A model generated the notes under the pieces. That model was not told the origin of the DNA and made no database searches. It was given only the letters and a program-made list of their open reading frames with translations. Positions 12,036 to 22,805 of a stretch of 64,000 nt of DNA are shown one piece after another. The stretch comes from Adiantum capillus-veneris (Eukaryota > Streptophyta > Polypodiopsida > Polypodiales > Pteridaceae), in NCBI GenBank assembly GCA_014529385.2, contig CM043968.1, forward strand, positions 132,068,018-132,132,017. The letters run 5' to 3'. How positions within the stretch are numbered: position 1 is the stretch's first letter; every line of letters starts with the position of its first letter. The position numbers and the translations under genes are program-made.

Positions 12036-13675
12036 AATTTTTGCAAGCTTCTAATTTAGAGCTTTTTTTTGAAACTTAGATCTTTTCTCTCAGGGAGTTT
12101 TTAAAGGTACTTTTAGGAGAGCAAATAAAAATCCATATGCCTTCAACAAGCATGTTTCAATAGATATACACAAACACAAACACACATATACATGTGCACA
12201 CACATATGTATTAAAGAGATTGTCTGTGCATGTGTATTTCTTAGATCATATAACATATTTACACATTAGAATTAGTATATTATGGTATAGCAAGACTTCT
12301 AAAATTTGACTATCTATCTAAGGTAGCCTTCTCAAGACTTGCATTCCAAGAGAAACAAATCTTAAGATAAATTAAGGTGGTCACTCATTAGAGGAGCTCT
12401 AAATAGTAGTGTACCTCAGTGTGAGCTATGGGAGTAAAGAACCTTGCCCATCTAATGTCTACATAAAGTGTACACTTTTATTTTAAGCGAAAATAATATC
12501 TATAATTCACTTGTCTTATGTGGTATGCATTTCAAAAGGGGCATTCCACTTCGAGCCTTGTAGAAACATAGAAATTACTCTATTGGTTATAAGAGGCATT
12601 CCACCCACTACCCTTGTTATAAAAGGCACTCTAATTGTTATAAAAGGCACTTTAGTAGAGTTCATGACTCCTTTTTTATGAATAAAATAATAGAAATCAT
12701 TAAAAATATCTTTGTAAACTATTAGGACTAGTCAAAAACATTCAAGAAGAATTTATTATGAGAAGTTAATTGAATCTCATATCTCTAATTAAAAAAACAC
12801 ATCAATGAAATCAACTTCCAAGTTTTAGACCTTTAAGATTTGCCTCATGCTCGTGACCAATTTGCAATGCTAGAAAAGTGCTATAGTTTTTGACATTAAT
12901 TGTTGGTAGTCTTGAAACTATTTTGTGGACTTTGACTCTCCTAGTTTAAACTTATTAAGTTTGCTAAACTTAATTAAGGGTAATCTACAAAAGAAACACA
13001 ATAATATATGGAAATTTTCATCATGACCCTCAAATATTCAAAATTCCTAATATGCCCCACACATTTGGCAAAAAATGCCCAAACAGTGCGCATTGTTTTT
13101 TTGGAAATAATCAAAATATCACTCTTTAACCTCGCAACTACCTCCAAAAGTAATTGTTTTGAAAACTCTTCATAGGTCAGAGTGTGATAGATTGCTGCAA
13201 CTTGTGAGAGATTATAAATTGTGATGTTTGTAAGTCATTGATAACTGATCTTTGACCTTAATATGCTATTTTTTAAAGGTCCAATTACCAAAATATCCTT
13301 GTAATATGTTAAAATTTCCAAAACAATTCTCATATTTCAAAAATCCTCAATACACCCCTCATATTTGGCCAAAAAATCCCAAAATGGACTTCATTAACTT
13401 TGTAAAATATTCAAAGGACAATTCTTTAATTAATTAACTAGTTCCTCATATGAAGACTGATATTCCTTTGATAGAAACAAATAGAGTTGGAAATTAATAT
13501 GGTATTGTGGGATCTCAAGATGAAATCGTTCAAACATTTTAGACATAGATGGTTCTATTTATGAGCTCATTGGTAAAACCTAGCCTAAAACTGATATGGG
13601 GTATATTGGGACATTGAGGGAAATTTTTGGAGTTTTCATAAATTATAAGAGTTTTCTTTAAGTATAGCATATTTA
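12036..13675 (+). mobile_element. H 3' non-coding region / probable LTR remnant, copy 1
   Basis: This region has no coding similarity. It is AT-rich and contains several 'aaaatgcccaaa' and 'rggcattccac' style short repeats. It is shared almost base for base with 32627-34259. Because both copies stop at the same point (13675 and 34259) in different surroundings, this border may be the true 3' end of the H element. I could not pair it with a 5' LTR. Confidence 0.55.
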
Positions 13676-13810
13676 TAGTATGTAGTGGAGACAACAAAGA
13701 TCACAAACAATCTGTGATATTGTAACAATAGCTTGTAGCTTCCTACATACAATCACACTTCCTATTGCCCATACCTATTGGAGCTAGTTAAACACATACA
13801 TATTCGCCTC
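13676..13810. other. Short unassigned spacer
   Basis: These 135 bp lie between the end of H copy 1 and the A-element LTR. No feature is recognised. Confidence 0.4.
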
Positions 13811-14054
13811 GCCACTAGATGCCATCTGACGCACCTGCTTACCTCATGTCGTCGGCCCGCGGATAGCTTCCTTGAGAAAACACACTGGTACTGGTGATAG
13901 TGAAAATCGATGCACTATGTACATGCTGTCCTACCTGTACACATGTGGGACCCACTTAACCACCTGGCTCTGGAAAATGGGCAATCCTTTATTTGATGCA
14001 TCATGCATGTGTATGTAGATATGTGCAATCCCTTGATCCAAAAAACTCCTGACA
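13811..14054 (-). repeat. Partial 3' LTR of element A
   Basis: The sequence starting GCCACTAGATGCC and ending CTCCTGACA matches the last part of the B LTRs (39508-39788 and 47051-47332). GC-poor coding sequence of A follows. Confidence 0.8.
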
Positions 14055-14082
14055 TAATTTGCCCACCCGCTAGCCTGCTAGA

Positions 14083-16104
14083 TCATTCATGATCAGCAGC
14101 ACGAGCAAAAAGCGATATGAGACTCGCAACATCACAAGTCTCCTCATCCTTCACCAACACTGCTTGATCCACAGACAACTCATCTTGCTCGACCATCATT
14201 AACCTAGCATGATACAATTTAAGACGCAATCCATTTACCCTTGACTTATGTAGAACCCCATCCAGGTTAGCCAACTGATATGTACCATTCGGGAAACATT
14301 CCACTACCTTGAAAGGGCCTTCCCACTTAATTTGAAACTTCTTTTGGAAGGTCTCGTCCAGCTTACTATTGTAGTGAAAAACCAAGTCATGCTTCTTGAT
14401 ACCCTTACTTTTGACCTTTTCATTTATCTTTGCCAAAGCTTTATCTTGCATCTGCCCATAATGCTCCAATGCGGTCATCCTATCCAACTGAACCTCTTGT
14501 AACTGCAAGAGCCTCTCTTTGAATGCATCACTAGGAGGCCCAAGTAACTTCTCTAACATCTTGACAACAGGAAACTCTACTTCCACAGCCAATAGTGCTT
14601 CCTTTCCATACACCAAATGAAATGGCGTAAACCCTGTACCTGTCTTCACCGAAGTACGATAAGCCCATAATGCACTAGGCAATTCCAAATGCCAATTCTT
14701 TCCTTGGTGCTCTCTCACTTTCGAAAGAATTTGCACCAAATCACCATTGAATCTTTCATTTAATCCATTACACCGTGGGTAAAAAGGAGTGGTATGCTGG
14801 TGCCTAATCTTCATCTTCGCGCATAAAAAGTCTAGCAGTTTAGCTCTAAATCCTGGCCCCTTATCTGAAAGTAGCTCCAATGGCACCCCAAACTTGCAAC
14901 ATATTTCATCGTACACAAATTTTTCCACATCCTTTGCAGTGATCTGTTTTACTGCTATAGCCTCTGCCCATCTAGAGAGATAGTCCACTGCAGTCAAAAT
15001 ATAGCTTTTGCCCCTGCTTGTGATAGGTAATGGGCCTATTGCATCAATCCCCCACTTTTTAAATACATCAAATGCCATAATGGTTTTTCGTAACTCTGGC
15101 TTCAACACTCTCTTTCCAAATGCTTGACACCTATTGCAAGACCTACACCAACGGTGAACATCCTTGTGCAAACTAGGCCATACATACCCCTCTTGCAAGA
15201 TCTTATGCAAGGTGATCTTTAGAGAAAAATGGCCGCCACATGCGCCTTCATGATTCTCTTCCAACACTCTGTAAAGCTCCTCCCTCCAAGGTACACGTCT
15301 CAACATGAGATCACCCCCTTTCATGTATAAGACATCTCCAATCAATTTGTACTTGTATGCTCTACGCACAAAGCCATACTTCTTAGACTTCTGAATCTCC
15401 TTTGGAATGATTCCTGTTAGCAAAAACTCCTCTTCTTGAGCCAAACGTTCCCGGCCATGATAAAGAGGTAAAGTGGTCCTCAACACAAATAGCTCCCCAA
15501 TCATGCTTTGAGATGCTTCATGTGCCTCTCCATTTAGAGCACGTTCAATGTGTTTGATGCTCCATGCCTTAAACTTTTTTAACAGACCTTTAATTCTGAA
15601 ACACATTTCTTTCAATGAGCTGTTCTTGCTCTTCCACACACCCAGCACTTGCTTCACCACTAACAAGGCATCACCTTTTATGCTCAACCTTCGAACCCCA
15701 TGCTTCAAACAAATGTGTAATACGGCTTCCAGAGTAGCATATTCAGCCTCATTGTTACTATGAGCATCCAATTTGAACCCCCTCTTGCATACTAGCTTCC
15801 CCTCTGGATCATAAAGTGCTATACCCCCTGAAGCTGCATCATGGCTCTTTCTGTATGAACCATCAAAGAACAACACATGTGCATTGCTGATCTGTGGCAC
15901 TTCTTCAACTACCTTTCTCACCACCTCTTCCTTAACAATAAGGTAATTCTCCTTGTAGGTCAACAAATCGGCTAGGGTAGATCTTGTACTGTCTTCCACT
16001 AAAAAAGACAACTCGAACTCTTGCAGCTCAATTACCCATTTCTTGACCACATTTAACATGTTAGTGCCATTAATTAACTGTGGCAAAAAGGCATAACTCA
16101 TCAA
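14083..16104 (-). CDS. Extra (archaeal-type) RNase H plus integrase, partial Ty3 pol
   Basis: This is a 673-codon uninterrupted frame. Residues about 75-205 form a second RNase H with FFDGSYRKSHDAASGG (Asp), NNEAEYATLEA (Glu) and IKGDALLVVKQ (Asp), typical of the plant Tat lineage with two RNases H. Integrase follows: HHCC finger (HEGACGGHF to CRSCNRCQAFG), then the catalytic core with Asp in WGIDAIGPLP, Asp in LLSDKGPGF and Glu in NGLNERFNGD, all retained. The C-terminal domain has NGTYQLANLDG and ends near EETCDVASLISLF. The frame is open further upstream, so the stated Met is only the first one. It lacks gag, protease and RT, so it cannot act alone, but it is the best preserved coding region in the window. 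Confidence 0.85.
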   Translation of the reverse strand: MMSYAFLPQLINGTNMLNVVKKWVIELQEFELSFLVEDSTRSTLADLLTYKENYLIVKEEVVRKVVEEVPQISNAHVLFFDGSYRKSHDAASGGIALYDPEGKLVCKRGFKLDAHSNNEAEYATLEAVLHICLKHGVRRLSIKGDALLVVKQVLGVWKSKNSSLKEMCFRIKGLLKKFKAWSIKHIERALNGEAHEASQSMIGELFVLRTTLPLYHGRERLAQEEEFLLTGIIPKEIQKSKKYGFVRRAYKYKLIGDVLYMKGGDLMLRRVPWREELYRVLEENHEGACGGHFSLKITLHKILQEGYVWPSLHKDVHRWCRSCNRCQAFGKRVLKPELRKTIMAFDVFKKWGIDAIGPLPITSRGKSYILTAVDYLSRWAEAIAVKQITAKDVEKFVYDEICCKFGVPLELLSDKGPGFRAKLLDFLCAKMKIRHQHTTPFYPRCNGLNERFNGDLVQILSKVREHQGKNWHLELPSALWAYRTSVKTGTGFTPFHLVYGKEALLAVEVEFPVVKMLEKLLGPPSDAFKERLLQLQEVQLDRMTALEHYGQMQDKALAKINEKVKSKGIKKHDLVFHYNSKLDETFQKKFQIKWEGPFKVVECFPNGTYQLANLDGVLHKSRVNGLRLKLYHARLMMVEQDELSVDQAVLVKDEETCDVASLISLFARAADHE

Positions 16105-16256
16105 GAAAACATAAGGTCATGGTAGCAAGTAATGACAAAATCGTCGAGTCAAGCAAATATTACACTCGCCATCACTAGCTCTACTTCCGAGAATTTTCTC
16201 TCTACTACCAACTTCAATCGGCTTGCACAATATATTGGCCTCATATAATGGCTTGC

Positions 16257-16290
16257 ACAATATACTGGTACTGGTGATAGTGAAAATCGA
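16257..16290. other. Filler junction (templated patch of A/B LTR)
   Basis: Directly after the A coding sequence (CATATAATGGCTT) comes a repeat of GCACAATATA, found 30 bp earlier. Then comes CTGGTACTGGTGATAGTG through CGAT, a 25-28 bp patch otherwise found in the A/B LTR (13888, 39619, 47162). The patch ends where G-type LTR sequence starts. Three sources within 40 bp are characteristic of break repair with template switching. Confidence 0.7.
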
Positions 16291-16683
16291 TAACCATAAT
16301 CTTAAGCTCTCTAAGCCATAATCTCCAAGCCCGTTCAAACTCGGAATTAAGCCGGTGACCTTAATCCAATTCGGACCACCCAAGGCCATTGGAAGTTGAA
16401 GCTCCTAAGCCATGGCAGGAAGAAGCTGAAGGTAGTACAAGGCAGTTCAATTTTGATTTTTTTGATAAGCACTTGGATTAAACCAGGACAATCCTTGTGA
16501 GGAGCATAAACTTCTCCATGAATATTTGATTAAAACAGGGATATTGTTGATTAATTGGTTTAAGGTTAACTGTCTATTATAAGCTATGTTCCCATTGATT
16601 ATGCCTGCTGCAACTCTTTCCTCGCACCTCTAACAACCAGGGGCCCGGTGCCTTCCTGGCTCACCTATCGAATACAAATCCCC
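16291..16683 (+). repeat. Truncated G-type LTR
   Basis: This is an inverted match of 59585-59975 (AGCTTCTTCC, GGGCCCGGTGCCTTCC, GGCTCACCT, AAATCCCCCGA). It is the 3' end of the G LTR in plus orientation. It stops exactly where the minus-strand chromovirus E RNase H sequence begins (CTGACGGT side), so it is the border of a G insertion into E. The upstream LTR part is missing. Confidence 0.72.
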
Positions 16684-17760
16684 CGAGAACCGTCATCCGT
16701 TTCCAAAATGAACGGTTTCAAAGGATCTACAATAGCTAGAATAGAAGTTGTAGCTAATGCAGCCTTGACCGTATCGAAACTATGCTGTTGAGCGGTCCCC
16801 TATTGAAAGGTCTTGCCTTTGCCTTTCAGCTGCTTCGTCATGGGAGAAGCAATATTAGCATATATTTTAACAAACCTTTGATAAAAACCTGCAAATCCTA
16901 AGAAAATCTGTAACTCTTCCAAATTTTTAGGAGAAGGCCACCGTTGAATGGTATCCACTTTGGATTGATCCATGTGTAGCCTAGTAGCGAGAATAACATG
17001 CCCAATATAGTGAATTTCCTCCTTCATAAAATCACACTTGGATTCTTTGGCATATAATTGATTTGTTCGTAATAATTCAAACACTTGACTCAGATGTTGC
17101 AAGTGTCCTTTCTCAAAATCACTGTATACTAGAATGTCATCAAGAAAAACAATAATAAATTTACCCAAGTACGGTTTCAAGACACTATCCATAAGGGTCA
17201 TGAATGTTGCGGGCGCACTGGTTAACCCAGAAGGCATAACCAAAAACTCGTAGTGTCCAAACCTTGTTTGGAATGCAGTTTTGGGGATATCAACAAGTCG
17301 AATGCGTACTTGGTGATAACCCGATTGCAAGTCTATTTTTGTAAAGAGACGAGCATGACTGAGTTTGTTGAACAACTCATCCACGCGTTGCAATGGGTAC
17401 TTGTTCTTAACAGTAACCGTATTCAAGCCACGGTATGCACATGTGCATACTACCATCCTTTTTCTTCACTAATAGGATAGGAGAAGCCCATGGTGAAGAA
17501 CTAGGGTGGATAAACCCTCTGCTAAGATAGTCAGCAAGCTGACCTTCCACCTCAACAGCTTTAGGATAACTCATTTGGTAGGGTGGTTTACTTATTGGTT
17601 TACTGCCTGCAACCAAATCAATGCTATGTTGCACCGGTCATGTCGACTGGATCCTGATGGAAAATCATTAGGAAAAACATCGTGCAATTCATTTAATAAA
17701 TTTTTTAAATCACTAGAAACCTTTTCTTGTTGAGAAGTAGCCATGGTGGAAGAGATGAGA
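16684..17760 (-). pseudogene. E reverse transcriptase and start of RNase H
   Basis: From upstream: a protease-RT spacer (NLLNELHDVFPNDFPSG, about 17640-17720), then RT in two frames. The frame 17407-17634 has SKPISKPPYQMSYPKAVE and HPSSSPWASPILLVKKKDG. The frame 16800-17456 has YRGLNTVTVKNKYPLQRVDE, FTKIDLQSGYHQVRI (motif A Asp present), VMPSGLTSAPATF (Pro-Ser instead of Pro-Phe) and IIVFLDDILVYS (intact catalytic FLDD). The connection continues to GKGKTFQ, then a stop at 16800. RNase H begins at about 16720 (PFILETDDGS) and is cut. At least one frameshift and one stop are present. Confidence 0.85.
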
Positions 17761-17950
17761 GAGAAGCATGCGGCGTTGAGGAATGTTCAGCAGATTCAAT
17801 ATTGGAAAGAAAATGAGATAGTGAGTAACACAAAAAACCTTTATCTATTTCTTTATTAGAAACGAGCTACATAAGCTTGGTTGTACATATCAGTGGTGGT
17901 GAGGAAGGCACATCCTTCTCTCATAACAACAACACATGTGCGCCATGGGA

Positions 17951-18466
17951 TTAAAAAATCAAGCTGTTGTGCTCGTAGCTACGCTTCAGGGATGGTCCTA
18001 GGCTATGCAACCATTCCCTACCAAGTACCACATATGCCCTCTCCATATTCATAACCTGAAAATCCAAGGATGTGCAATAACCTTGTATTTCCAGTGGTAC
18101 AACTCGGACTTGACTATCCCATATTTCGACATCATAACCATTCATCATTGCTACCTTGTAGTGGTGGGAACTCAGAGTTTGGGGCAATTTGAGTTATTTC
18201 ACTAATGCATAATTAATGAAATTGCGAGGGGCACCGTCATCTACCAAGATGCGCACCTTGTGCCCTTGCAGAGATCCGTGCATATGCACTAACTCATGTG
18301 GACCAAAGGTCTGTTGCAACATGGAAGCTATGATACAACATTCATGCACCACCTTGGTGTGTGTTACTTCCAATGTAGAGAATCTTGAGGAAGACTCAAG
18401 AGGCAGCAGTTGCACCATGTGCGTTGCTTTCTCCTTGCTTGAGCAACAGATTTCCCCTTGGGACAA
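17951..18466 (-). pseudogene. E aspartic protease
   Basis: Two frames make up a Ty3 protease. Frame 18194-18466 holds the active-site strand ILVDDGAPRNFIN, where family members usually have Asp-Gly/Ser-Gly. Frame 17951-18187 holds the second half, VVPLEIQGYCTSLDFQVM and VVLGREWLHSLG, with the conserved LGREWL turn. A frameshift or stop near 18190 separates them. A long unaligned linker leads to RT. Confidence 0.75.
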
Positions 18467-19565
18467 TCCTTTTTACCATGGCCGATTCCCAAGCATTGAA
18501 AGCATAACTTCTCTTTTTTAGCCTTATCAAAGTCCTCAGGAGAGAGAGGACCACGGGACCCCTTGGGTTTTTTAGTTGCTTCAAAATTGGCTACTGTAAA
18601 TTTCCTTTTATTGTGCCCATACTATGTGCGTGTATTACTATGTGTATCAGCAAGCACATGATTATTATGTGATTTCCTTTCATCTGGATCATCATGAATT
18701 TGTGCTTTCACTATGGCCTCCTCAAATGTTTTAGGGTCTTGAGTCTTGACGTGCTTCTTAAGCTCTAGTGTCAAACCGCGGATAAACCCACGTACTTGTT
18801 GAAAGGTGTCGAGTCCTTCCAACTTGAGGATAACATCCCGATAGTGATAGATATATTCAAGTAAGGATGGGTGTTGGTGCATGGAACACGTGTCCCAAGC
18901 CGTCCAATTGCAATCTGCCTCATTTGTAGGCATAAATTTTTTCAAAACATAGCCTCAAAGGCTGCCCAACTCTATGGTATGATATTCTTCTCCTTGAGAG
19001 ACATCCACCATTTGTAGGCCTTGCCTTCCAGAGTCAAATTTGTTTGTAGTGATCTGACTGTATGCGGAGTACTCCGTAAGGCGTGAATTCCATCCCACTT
19101 GCTGACAAAGATATTCACTGCATCCTTAATGGTATCTCGGTCCTCTTCTTTAAAAGTCAGTGGTTTGGTGCATTTCAACAACTCCTCCACCTCCATTGCA
19201 ATGAGAGTGTGCAAAGAATCCGAAGATGAACCTTGTCCATGATTAGAAGGGCCTTGCTCCTGATTGGCAGTGTGCTCATGCATGTGTGTGTCAATAGGGC
19301 CCTTGACCTACTGCTGCATAAATTGTATCACTAACGTAGATAATTTAGTGACATTTTCATTTAAAGATGCAAAGTTTCCTTCCATTACAGATATGTGTGT
19401 CTGAAGTGCACGATATTTTTGAATGTGGAACAATTCATAAGCGTCATCACCTCCGTAGCGTCACGGGCACCCTCCGTGAGTATCCGGCCGCGAGCCATCA
19501 TGGGGAGGATCAGGCGTATGATGCTCGAAATCAAAGGTCATATTGATATCTAAATCCATGGCAAC
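18396..19565 (-). pseudogene. E gag with zinc knuckle
   Basis: The minus-strand ATG at about 19563-19565 gives MDLDINMTFDFEHHTPDPP. The central capsid-like part is in 18972-19283 (FVSKWDGIHALRS, EGKAYKWWMSLKE) and 18622-18945 (FMPTNEADCNWTAW, LLEYIYHYRDVILKLEGLD, FIRGLTLELKKHV). A CCHC knuckle is readable near 18450-18500 (CFQCLGIGHGKKDC). Several stops and frame changes interrupt it. Confidence 0.8.
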
Positions 19566-20299
19566 ACTGTGCACTGTAAGAAAGAGAAAGAAGAATACCT
19601 TGATTCAAAAAACAATCCCATAGCTGTAGTATGCACTGCAAATGGTAATTAGCTGTGCTAATTATGTTGGTTGTCAAAGCTTTAATCAACCCACAAATCC
19701 ACCCGAGCACGTACCCTGCTTGGACACATCGTAGTCGAGTCGATTAAGATTGATGATTGCTTTAGTGCAATCGACTCTATGGACATTGTCGCCAATGGAT
19801 CAAATTGTCAACTTGCTTATTGCTGTATGCAGGGAAGTTTCGACTGCTAATTGCCCGGCCTTTTGCCGATGGTAGCCGAGTGCACCTTTGAAACCTGCGA
19901 CCACCGTGGACACTTGCCCTAAGGGTTATTTGAGTTTTTCCCTAATGTTTTTGGGCGGCCCTAATATGGTGAGTCCCAATTTTTCCAAGCAGTGGTGATG
20001 GCAACAGTGGGCCCGACTACAAGCAAGAGGAAGAAAGAGCTGGAGTGCACGCTCTTTGGCCTGAGCAAGTTGGTGCTCGTGACGAGTTTTGCTGGCCCGT
20101 CTAGCACGCACAATCCAAGCCCGACTACGCTCTCTTTGGATGAGGTCGACTACACATCCCTCCCCGCCTCAACAAGCTCTGCACACGCTCCGGAGCTTCA
20201 GTGTCCTTCCCCCTTTGCAAGAGAGAAGCCTCACGGCATGCAGCATGCAAGAAGCTTAGAAAAGAAGCACCATGCCTCTTTTCCCCAAAGAAGGGATTG
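19566..20299 (-). other. E 5' leader
   Basis: This is a 730-bp untranslated stretch between the primer site and gag. The open frames here (19926-20111, 19992-20318) show no domain. It contains a CGAGTCGATTAAG repeat-like patch near 19735 and nothing else recognised. Confidence 0.5.
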
Positions 20300-20313
20300 G
20301 CTCTTGATACTAG
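20300..20313 (-). other. E primer-binding site, degenerate initiator tRNA-Met
   Basis: The minus strand reads CTAGTATCAAGAGCC directly after the LTR end TTTACA. It resembles TGGTATCAGAGC with one change and one extra A. It identifies 20314-20473 as a 5' LTR, not a solo LTR. Confidence 0.65.
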
Positions 20314-20473
20314 TGTAAAGCCTAGGGCAGCTAGACCTTTGAATCCTCCTCCCAACCTCCCATTATAAAGGCAGGCTCCTAGCCTCTTTCCCTAATCGGA
20401 TACCTTGTCCACATTGCCTAGCCTGGCCCCTGGACATACTCCGTGACTCCCTGGCCATGCCCTTGTCCTGACA
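20314..20473 (-). repeat. E 5' LTR (160 bp)
   Basis: On the minus strand it runs TGTCAGGACAAGGG to GGCTTTACA. The same 160-bp LTR, about 90% identical by eye, is at 63610-63769 next to F. A TATAAT stretch lies near 20363. Confidence 0.88.
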
Positions 20474-21812
20474 TTTTTTGACTCTCATATGATATGGCAT
20501 GCCCTTCTTGAACCAAAATAGCTCCAAGGAAATCACCACAAGCATCACATTGGACCTCAAATGACTTTGAGAGATTTAGTAGTGTGAGCACACATTGAGA
20601 GATAAGCTTCCACTTAAGCTTCTTCAAAAGCTTCTTGCACTTTTGCAGTCCACTCTTGCAATGGTCTTGCTATTAGCAAGTTTTTTTCTATGAAGCATCT
20701 ATAGTATGCACACATACCTATGAAGCTTCGTACCTCCTGTAGATTCCTTGGATTAAGCCAACCTTTTATTATCTCTAGCTTTGTTGGATCCATACGGTGC
20801 CATCTTTAGAGATAATGCGACCTAAATATTGAATCTCTTGTAGGAAAAACTCACTTTTCTTCTGATTAATGAAAAGCTTATTCTCTCTCACAACTTGAAA
20901 GATTACCTAGAGGTGTCTCTTGTACTCGTCAAGAGAATTTGAATGGCCTGAAGATTTTTGTTTATCATGAGTTTGAATGTGTCTGAAACATTTGTCAAGT
21001 CAAAACTTGTAACTAATCAAATAGATCTTCTTCCCGCGGCACGGAAAATCTATTTTTGATAGTCATTTTAGTTAGTGATGTATAGTCAACACACATGTGA
21101 TATTTGTCGTCTTTCTTTTGCACTAAAATTAATGGTGAACAAAATGGAGAGATGCTAGGCCTCACCATCCTTATTCCACAAAATCATGCACTTGCCTCAT
21201 GATCTCCTCTGTTGAGCTTGGAAAACTCCATCAGGGGATTCCTATAGCTTGTTGCAACCTAGTAACAAGATACTTAACAAACATGGGGGCATCATCATTA
21301 GCACCTTCATGTGCAAAATCAAAGTTATTAATGTTCAATTCTACTGTCTTGGTTATTTTCATCCATGTTAATTAAACTTATGTGTTTACTATCTTGGTTA
21401 TTGTCAACCATGTTAATTAAACTTATGTGTTTACTTAGTGTATGCTTTGGCTATTCAAAACCTTAGTTCCTACTCCTCTTAGCCTTTGAAAATAGGCACT
21501 TAAGTATATACACCCACGGCTCAAATTGGTTAATTATAGAGAGTAGTGGAGTGGGTCTAACAGAGCAAAGTTGCCAAGGGATAGCTCCTTTCGGACTTCT
21601 TATGGCTCAATAATGGTAAAGACGTAGGCAAGTCTAAAAATACTCCATTATTAGGACCAAATCTTCCAAGGTGTGGACCATATCCCACATAGTGGTCTCA
21701 ACAAAACCGATAGTAGATCCCACTCCCACTTACCCTCATATAATTAACAAAATCAACCATTAATAGGCTACTTAAGGACCTCTCTTCTTAAGCAAGAAAA
21801 GAGAAACCAAAT
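20474..21812 (-). pseudogene. H-family RT-RNase H on minus strand, interrupted by E
   Basis: Reading from 21280 leftwards: RT remnants (EEIMRQVHDFVE, QVVRENKLFINQKKSEFF, EIQYLGRIISKDG) and RNase H start (LSKSFEVQCDACGDFLGAI, VQEGHAISYES). The E LTR cuts in at 20473 right after that serine codon. The many stops show it is old. From 21290 to 21812 only traces remain, including a 45-bp in-frame tandem repeat. Protease and gag are not seen, so this copy is internally deleted. Confidence 0.78.
21348..21437. repeat. 45-bp tandem duplication
   Basis: There are two head-to-tail units starting CTTGGTTATT at 21348 and 21393. On the minus strand they translate to repeated NQDSKHISLINM, so the repeat preserves the frame of the H spacer region. 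Confidence 0.8.
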
Positions 21813-21824
21813 GCTCTAATACCA
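21813..21824 (-). other. Primer-binding site, initiator tRNA-Met-like (minus-strand H)
   Basis: The minus strand reads TGGTATTAGAGC, one change from the tRNA-iMet complement. An LTR-like TG start lies one base further, at 21826. It is the 5' end of the minus-strand H copy or of another minus-strand element. Confidence 0.6.
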
Positions 21825-21825
21825 A

Positions 21826-22805
21826 TGTAATGGAAATGGCCTATGAACTTTGAGAGTAGTGGAACTAGGAAATTAGATAAAGCACTTTTGTGAGATTACT
21901 TTCTGAGCATAGCGGGTGAACTTAATTGATGGTAGCAACATAAACATGGTACTTAGTTAACTTGGCGTAAACAGTACTTTTTCAAGAGAGACAGTTTAGA
22001 GAACATGATAACATTTGAAGACCGGATTCATACAGATCCATTTCCTTCTCCAATAGGCATTTGCATTACAGTTTCTCCCATCAAGAGAGACTTGGTACAA
22101 TACAATCTTTGTGTTTCTTGTGACCTAGGTGATGCAATGAAGATGGAAAGATTAATGCATCACAAGCATAACATAAACTTTATAGAAAACATTAACTATC
22201 CCAAGCCTCAGTCCCAAAGGCTCAAACACTTTCGAGGCTGGAGAGAGCTAGCGAGGAATGAGGGTCGGGAAGAGGAAGAAGAAACATTCCATAGGAGAAA
22301 GAAATAGTTCCTCACTTATCATCACTCTTCTTGATAGCATACATAATACCATAGTAAGGAAGATGGAGAAGATGGCAAGATTAAGAATTGAAGCATGGCT
22401 CTTTGTTGGATTTTCATTCCATAGCCAAGAGTGTTGGTGTATGCTCTTACTGCTCCCAAGCTTGGAGAAGGAGGTGAAGTTCCTCTACATTCACCAAGTG
22501 AGAATGAATCCACAAAATAAGTGTGTGAGAGGTGAATATCCCCCCAAAAAACCCCTTGCTTGCTTGCGTGGGCCCCTAGAAGAACTTATTGCATGTTGCT
22601 CTTTGGTAGACCATCTCCTTTTGGACCGCTATTGAGATGCAACATCTCTCCTTTTTGTCCCTGTGGAGATAGGTCTAGAGCACATGTGTCTATTCTAACT
22701 CTTGTTTCCATTTATTCTCACACTTTAATCGATTATTTTAATATGAGAAAATCATTTGGGTTAGTTAGATATTAGATTTTAAGACACAAAGTTAGGCATT
22801 TAAGC
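21826..22805 (-). repeat. Probable 5' LTR of minus-strand element; otherwise unassigned
   Basis: The plus-strand sequence starts TGTAATGGAAATGG next to the primer site. No second copy was found by eye, so the right end is unknown. The small frames here (22005-22307, 22258-22635) have no recognisable domain. Confidence 0.4.

Larger units (their letters stand above)
1..13675 (+). mobile_element. Ty3/gypsy element H, copy 1 (3' part; carries nested LARD and copia)
   Basis: This is a plus-strand Ty3/gypsy relic whose 5' part lies outside the window. The end of reverse transcriptase and the RNase H domain occupy 1-741. Integrase resumes at 11242, after a nested LTR element. The 3' non-coding part runs to 13675, where similarity to copy 2 (24694-34259) stops. 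Both copies share the nested element at the same base, the same target duplication, and the same stop after integrase. They are therefore duplicates of one composite locus or element. Visual alignment suggests mid-90s percent identity. The left end of the duplication cannot be seen. Confidence 0.85.
13811..16262 (-). mobile_element. Ty3/gypsy dual-RNase-H family fragment (element A)
   Basis: This is a minus-strand fragment of the same family as element B (38644-47332). It carries the inner end of the 3' LTR (13811-14054), the polypurine side, integrase, and the extra RNase H. It is cut near 16256 inside the region joining RT-RNase H to the extra RNase H. Within the LTR a 37-bp block present in B (about 39575-39611) is missing. 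The right end is a filler junction. Confidence 0.85.
16684..20473 (-). mobile_element. Chromovirus-type Ty3 element E, 5' half
   Basis: On the minus strand the order is 160-bp 5' LTR (20314-20473), initiator-Met-like primer site, 730-bp leader, gag, protease, RT, and the first codons of RNase H (ETDDGS). It is cut there by a G-type LTR. The upstream flank (20474 onward) is H-family RNase H sequence, so E was inserted in an H element. The missing 3' half matches F (61700-63769) in family, LTR and break position. Confidence 0.82.

Noticed and set aside
20125-20355. 76-codon minus-strand frame across E LTR and leader
   Set aside because: It spans the LTR end and primer site and shows no domain, so it is chance reading of non-coding sequence.
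20314-20473. Solo LTR interpretation of the 160-bp E LTR
   Set aside because: A primer-binding site and matching leader, gag, protease and RT follow on the same strand, so it is a 5' LTR.
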